This document shows positions 60,669 to 64,000 of a stretch of 64,000 nt of DNA, in pieces. The notes under the pieces were generated by a model. That model worked only from the letters and a program-made list of their open reading frames with translations. It was not told the origin of the DNA and ran no database searches. The translations under genes were made by a program, and so were the position numbers. This DNA is from Methylobacterium crusticola (lineage in GTDB: Bacteria; Pseudomonadota; Alphaproteobacteria; Rhizobiales; Beijerinckiaceae). Within the stretch, counting starts at the first letter, position 1. Every line of letters begins with the position of its first letter. Where the stretch lies: positions 1 through 64,000 of the forward strand of contig NZ_QOWC01000007.1 of the NCBI RefSeq assembly GCF_003574465.1. The letters run 5' to 3'.

Positions 60669-61334
60669 ATGCTCGAGACGGCCGCCCGGCTGGGACAGCT
60701 CTACCTGGGAAGCATGCGGCGCTACGCGGTGTTCCGGGGCCGCAGCAAGCGCGAGGAGCTGTGGGCGTTCGTCATCGTATGCCTGCTCCTGACCCTTGCG
60801 GCCCGCAGCCTCGACCGTCTCCTCGGACCGACGGGGTCTCCCTTCATCGGGTGCCGTCAGGCCGTGCAGTGGCTGCACGTGATCCCGCTCCTCTCCCTGC
60901 TCGCCAGACGGGCCCACGACCTCGATCGTGCCGGCTACTGGCTGCTCTGGCCGCCGATCTGGACCGCGGTGTTCCGCGTTCGCGGTGAGCCCGGTCCGAA
61001 CCGTTTCGGGCCGGGCTCGATCGAGAGCCGGCAAGCCTCGGGGAGCGGCACCGACGGGGAGGCCGCCGTCGACACCGCGATCAAGTCCGTGGACAGGCTC
61101 CGATCGCCGAGGTGGTACCGGTTCTTGATGTTTGGCGGCGTGATCAGCTTCTTCGGCGGCGTCATGCTGTACGGAGAGATGCAGCACGCCCCGAATCCGA
61201 ACCGGTGGATCGCCGTGACGATCGGCATCTCGGCTCTCGCCGTGGGTGCGTTCCTCCTGCGCTGCGCCCGGATGTCCTACGTCGGCAGGAAGGCGCCCGT
61301 CCCGGATTCCGACGCGCGCCGGGACGGTCTCTAG
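60669..61334 (+). CDS. DUF805-family membrane protein with extra C-terminal helices
   Basis: 221 residues. The DUF805 landmarks are YAVFRGRSKREELWAFVIV (about 19-37), LLARRAHDLDRAGYWLLWP (about 77-95) and GEPGPNRFG. The family usually has 110-150 residues; here a soluble loop (about 118-145) and two more helices (about 153-172 and 180-200) are added, followed by a charged tail. Function is unknown; YhaH-like proteins are sometimes linked to envelope stress or small-molecule transport. No partner in the context. Confidence 0.8.
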   Translation: MLETAARLGQLYLGSMRRYAVFRGRSKREELWAFVIVCLLLTLAARSLDRLLGPTGSPFIGCRQAVQWLHVIPLLSLLARRAHDLDRAGYWLLWPPIWTAVFRVRGEPGPNRFGPGSIESRQASGSGTDGEAAVDTAIKSVDRLRSPRWYRFLMFGGVISFFGGVMLYGEMQHAPNPNRWIAVTIGISALAVGAFLLRCARMSYVGRKAPVPDSDARRDGL

Positions 61335-61412
61335 GCGCCGCGGGCGTTGCCGTGCCGCCACGAGCGGGCCGCGTCCCGGACGTGCCGGCGGCGCGACCGG
61401 GTCGGGCGGACA

Positions 61413-61455
61413 CCCGCCGGCCCGGCCATGGGCCGGGACGCGGCACGCCGGCGGG
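61413..61455. terminator. Nested hairpin between convergent genes
   Basis: CCCGCCGGC and GCCGGCGGG form an outer 9-bp stem enclosing a second perfect stem (CCCGGCC / GGCCGGG). It lies between the convergent DUF805 and TetR genes. Confidence 0.55.
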
Positions 61456-61504
61456 CGACGTCCGGCCCTGCACGGATGCCGGGATCCCCGCCCGGCGCTG
61501 GCGC

Positions 61505-62110
61505 TCAATCCCCGGGGAAGCGGGCCGCGACGCCCGCCACGACGTCCTCGACGATGTCCCGCAGGTCCGACGCCGCGACGCCGTCGCGCGCCTGGATCGA
61601 GATCCCCTGCATGACGGCAGCCAGGTGCCGGGCCAGCCGCTGCACCTGATCGTCGTCCGCGAAGGAGGAGAGCGCCTGGACGATCCTCCCGCGCAGCGCC
61701 TCCCGCCGCGCGGCCGCATCGCGGGCAAGGGCGGCCTGGTCGGGGTGGCAGGCGACGAGGCCGCTCGAGATCATGCAGCCTCGTTCGTGCTCGCGGCGGG
61801 TGACGGCCGTGACGGCGTTCTCGAGCAGCAGCCGCACCGCCGCCGGCAGCGACCGCGCCGCCCCGATCGCCACCGCGTCCAGGCAGCCCAGCGTCTCCTC
61901 GTACCGCGTCATGGCCAGGCGGTAGAGGCCCGCCTTGCTCCCGAAGGCGGCGTACAGGCTCGGCGGCGCGACCCCGATCGCCTTCGTCAGGTCGCCGACC
62001 GACACGCCCTCGTAGCCGTGGCGCCAGAAGAGCAGCATCGCGGTCTCGACGGCCGCATCCCGGTCGAAGCTCCACGGCCGGCCGCCGCGCGATCTGCCCT
62101 CCTGTTCCAT
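61505..62110 (-). CDS. TetR/AcrR-family transcriptional regulator
   Basis: 201 residues. The TetR HTH spans about residues 12-58 (FWRHGYEGVSVGDLTKAIGV, PPSLYAAFGSKAGLYRLAM), followed by a helical ligand domain with the TetR_C-like CMISSGLVACHPDQAA. The frame is open to 62137 with a GTG; neither start has a Shine-Dalgarno, and ATG 62110 starts the acidic tail of the HTH domain. The gene is divergent from an alpha/beta hydrolase gene, and the 77-base spacer holds a palindrome and direct repeats that are probable operators. It is likely to repress itself and that gene. Confidence 0.88.
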   Translation of the reverse strand: MEQEGRSRGGRPWSFDRDAAVETAMLLFWRHGYEGVSVGDLTKAIGVAPPSLYAAFGSKAGLYRLAMTRYEETLGCLDAVAIGAARSLPAAVRLLLENAVTAVTRREHERGCMISSGLVACHPDQAALARDAAARREALRGRIVQALSSFADDDQVQRLARHLAAVMQGISIQARDGVAASDLRDIVEDVVAGVAARFPGD

Positions 62111-62172
62111 AGCGAACACTAAACTACGACTTGACACGCCGCGTCAAGCCGGTTGAATAGCGATCCTTAAAC
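62110..62172. promoter_or_regulatory. Divergent operator/promoter, TetR gene and hydrolase
   Basis: CTTGACACGCCGCGTCAAG (62130-62148) is an inverted repeat of 6 bases around 7. It is flanked by two direct repeats, TAGCGAACACTAAAC (62110-62124) and TAGCGATCCTTAAAC (62158-62172; 12 of 15 identical), 48 bases apart. TTGACA inside the palindrome could be the -35 box for the hydrolase, with TGAATA 17 bases on; the minus strand has TTGACG similarly placed. Binding there would block both promoters. Confidence 0.55.
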
Positions 62173-62187
62173 AAAGAGGCCCGCCTC

Positions 62188-63147
62188 GTGGATCAGACCC
62201 GCCGCCACTTCATGAGCGTTGCCGCCGCGGCCGCGGCCGCGGGGGCCCTGCGGCCCGGGAGCGCGTCGGGCGAGGCGCCGGTGCCGGCCGGCAAGGCGGC
62301 GCCCGCCGGGGCGGAGGGGACCCGGGCGTCCTTCCCGGTTCGCTCCGGCGACGGCACGGTGCTGGCGGCCGAGGCCAAGGGCGACCCGGGCGCGCCCGAG
62401 ATCCTGTTCATCCACGGCCTGCGTCAGAGCCGGCTGAGCTGGGACAAGCAGTTCGCCGACCCGGCCCTGGCGGGCCTGCGCCTGGTCCGCTTCGACCTGC
62501 GCGGACACGGCGATTCGGACAAGCCTGCGGAGCTGGAGGCCTATTCGGACGCCGACCGATGGGCGGACGATGTTGCGGCCGTGATCGCGGCGGCGCGGCT
62601 GCGCCGCCCGGTCCTCGTCGGCTGGTCGCTCGGCGGCTACGTGGCCGGCGCGTACCTGCGCAGGCACGGCGGCTCCGGCATCGCCGGCCTCAACCTAGTC
62701 GACGCGGTGAGCCGGCTGTCGCTGGACCTGCTCACGCCGCTGGCGGGCGACTTCACCGGCAGCGCGACCTCGCACGACCTGGCGACGCGCGTCACCGCGA
62801 CCGCGGAGTTCCTCGCCGCCTGCTTCCACCGGCCGCCGACCGGCATCGCGTTCCAGCGCATGCTCGTCGTCAACGGCATGACGGCGCGCGCGGCGAACGA
62901 GGGCTTCGTGAAGACCTCGACCACCGATCTCGAACCCGTCTTCGCGGCCTACGGCGGTCCGATCCTGCTGACGCACGGCGCGCACGACCGCCTCGTTCGC
63001 CGGGCGATGGCGGAGCGCATCCGGTCGCTCAAGCCGGGAGCCCGCCTGTCCGTGTTCGCCGACAGCGGGCACAGCCCGTTCTACGAGGAGCCCGCCCGCT
63101 TCGGGCGTGAGCTGGCCGCCTTCGTGGCCGCGGCGCACAAGGCCTGA
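62188..63147 (+). CDS. Tat-exported alpha/beta hydrolase
   Basis: 319 residues. The N-terminus has a twin-arginine signal (RRHFMSVAAAAAAAGA, residues 5-20), so the enzyme is probably exported folded. The alpha/beta hydrolase core has HGLRQSRLSW (oxyanion region), GWSLGG with nucleophile Ser147, Asp267 in GAHDRLV and His295 in DSGHSPF. It could be an esterase, lactonase or haloperoxidase-like enzyme. GTG 62188 follows AGAGGC. The divergent TetR gene is its likely regulator. Confidence 0.88.
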   Translation: MDQTRRHFMSVAAAAAAAGALRPGSASGEAPVPAGKAAPAGAEGTRASFPVRSGDGTVLAAEAKGDPGAPEILFIHGLRQSRLSWDKQFADPALAGLRLVRFDLRGHGDSDKPAELEAYSDADRWADDVAAVIAAARLRRPVLVGWSLGGYVAGAYLRRHGGSGIAGLNLVDAVSRLSLDLLTPLAGDFTGSATSHDLATRVTATAEFLAACFHRPPTGIAFQRMLVVNGMTARAANEGFVKTSTTDLEPVFAAYGGPILLTHGAHDRLVRRAMAERIRSLKPGARLSVFADSGHSPFYEEPARFGRELAAFVAAAHKA

Positions 63148-63357
63148 CATCCGTGCCAAGCGGCGTCGGTCGCCCGACCCGCATCCGGCGCCCTCTCCCG
63201 CGCGCAGGCGGCGCTCCGCCTTCCTTCTCGAAGGCCGGCGACAGCCGATCGGCGCCGGGCACGGCCTCCAGGCCCGTAACCCTCGCGACGCGACGCGATG
63301 CGCGCGCCGGTCCGCAGCCCGTCCGTCGACGGTCCGATCCGTCCCGCGAGGAACACG

Positions 63358-64000
63358 ATGGCTCCGCTTGAGATCGCCTGCGCCGTGCTCGTGCCGCTCC
63401 TGTGGGGCGTGCAGTACGCCGTCATCAAGGCCGGACTGGCCGTCTTCCCGCCCCTGTTCTTCGTCGGCCTGCGCTTCGCGGTCGTCGCCGCGATCCTGCT
63501 GCCGTTCGTCGGGCGGCCCACCCGGCGCGAGCTGCGCGTCTTCCTGGTCATCTCGGTCTTCGTCGGCGGCCTCAACTTCGGCCTCGTCTTCGTCGGCCTC
63601 GCCGGGGCGCCCGCGAGCGTGACCGGCATCGCCAACCAGCTCTGGTCACCCTTCGCGCTCGTCCTCGCATGGCCCCTGCTCGGGGAGAAGCCGTCGCGGC
63701 GGGCGGTCGTCGGCGTCCTGATCGCCCTCGCCGGCGTGACCTTGGCGGTCGCCGATCCGGCGGTCGTTGTCCCGGTCGTCCCGACGCTCCTCGTCGTCGG
63801 ATCGGCCCTGGCGCTCGCGACCGGCAGCGTGCTGACCAAGCGGTACGGCCCCCTGGATCCCATGAGGCTGATGGCCTGGATGTCGCTGTTCACGGTGCCG
63901 CAGGTCCTGGTCGCGTCGGCCGTCACCGAGGCGGGACAGGTGCAGGCGCTGGCGATCGCGGATCGCACGGCGTGGCTGTCGTTCGCCTACACCGTGCTGA
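63358..64000 (+). CDS. EamA-family transporter, cut by the right window edge
   Basis: 214 residues are visible and the frame is still open at the edge. Helices alternate in the 10-TMS EamA/RhaT pattern: CAVLVPLLWGVQYAVIKAGL, FFVGLRFAVVAAILLPF, LVFVGLAGAPASVTGIANQL, and VVGVLIALAGVTLAVADP. The first EamA repeat is complete (about 5-140) and the second has begun. GAGGA lies 7 bases before the ATG. The family exports amino acids, purines or other metabolites; the cargo is unknown. It could be co-regulated with the hydrolase upstream (about 210 bases between). Confidence 0.85.
   Translation, partial: MAPLEIACAVLVPLLWGVQYAVIKAGLAVFPPLFFVGLRFAVVAAILLPFVGRPTRRELRVFLVISVFVGGLNFGLVFVGLAGAPASVTGIANQLWSPFALVLAWPLLGEKPSRRAVVGVLIALAGVTLAVADPAVVVPVVPTLLVVGSALALATGSVLTKRYGPLDPMRLMAWMSLFTVPQVLVASAVTEAGQVQALAIADRTAWLSFAYTVL

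Noticed and set aside
1-64000. tRNA, rRNA and riboswitch genes
   Set aside because: No cloverleaf with the TTCGAATC-type loop, no rRNA core sequence and no known riboswitch core was seen by eye; a covariance-model scan would be decisive.

Overview
The window is 64 kb of about 70% GC DNA with strong GC third-position bias. Gene content fits an alphaproteobacterium of the Methylobacterium type: several ABC solute-binding proteins, FCD-type GntR regulators, CoA-linked catabolism, many tiny exported proteins, and a 104-bp dispersed repeat that I recall from Methylobacterium genomes (from memory, not checked here). No rRNA, tRNA or CRISPR array was seen.

Left part (0-20 kb). A FUSC-type aromatic-acid exporter overlaps an orphan molybdenum hydroxylase large subunit, with a divergent GntR regulator. 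Then come an AT-richer GST gene, a frameshifted ScpB-like pseudogene and an SDR. Next is a compact catabolic cluster of two paralogous branched-chain-type solute-binding proteins, an enoyl-CoA hydratase, a CoA-transferase, an FAD oxidoreductase, a GntR regulator and an EthD-like protein. It reads as uptake and CoA activation of an unknown organic acid, but no permease or ATPase gene is present. A PheA/TfdB-like FAD monooxygenase follows.

Middle part (20-43 kb). Decayed recombinase fragments (serine resolvase, DUF6538-type integrase) precede an AraC regulator and a divergent TonB receptor, a PsiE-like protein and a LysR pseudogene. At 26.9-31.8 kb lies a tight three-gene operon: a DUF559/VSR-like nuclease, a small winged-helix-like protein, and a 1069-residue protein with two separate P-loop ATPase modules, the second HerA-like. 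This is the best candidate for an undescribed, probably anti-mobile-element, system. It is followed by a sugar-nucleotide epimerase, RsgA, an FdhF/YdeP-type molybdoenzyme, a spermidine synthase-like membrane fusion, and a run of very small secreted or membrane proteins. Three copies of the 104-bp repeat lie in the left and middle parts, each beginning exactly at the TAG stop codon of the gene before it.

Right part (43-64 kb). A regulator made of two tandem GntR-FCD modules heads a large catabolic region. The minus strand carries quinone oxidoreductase, thioesterase, two acyl-CoA dehydrogenases and enoyl-CoA hydratase. The plus strand carries acyl-CoA ligase, a complete LivKHMGF importer, SDR, glycerol-dehydrogenase-like enzyme and a split transketolase. 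Together they suggest import, CoA activation and beta-oxidation-like breakdown of a carboxylate plus processing of a polyol or ketose; the substrate is not evident. The end holds a DUF805 protein, a TetR regulator divergent from a Tat-type alpha/beta hydrolase with a clear operator region, and the start of an EamA transporter.
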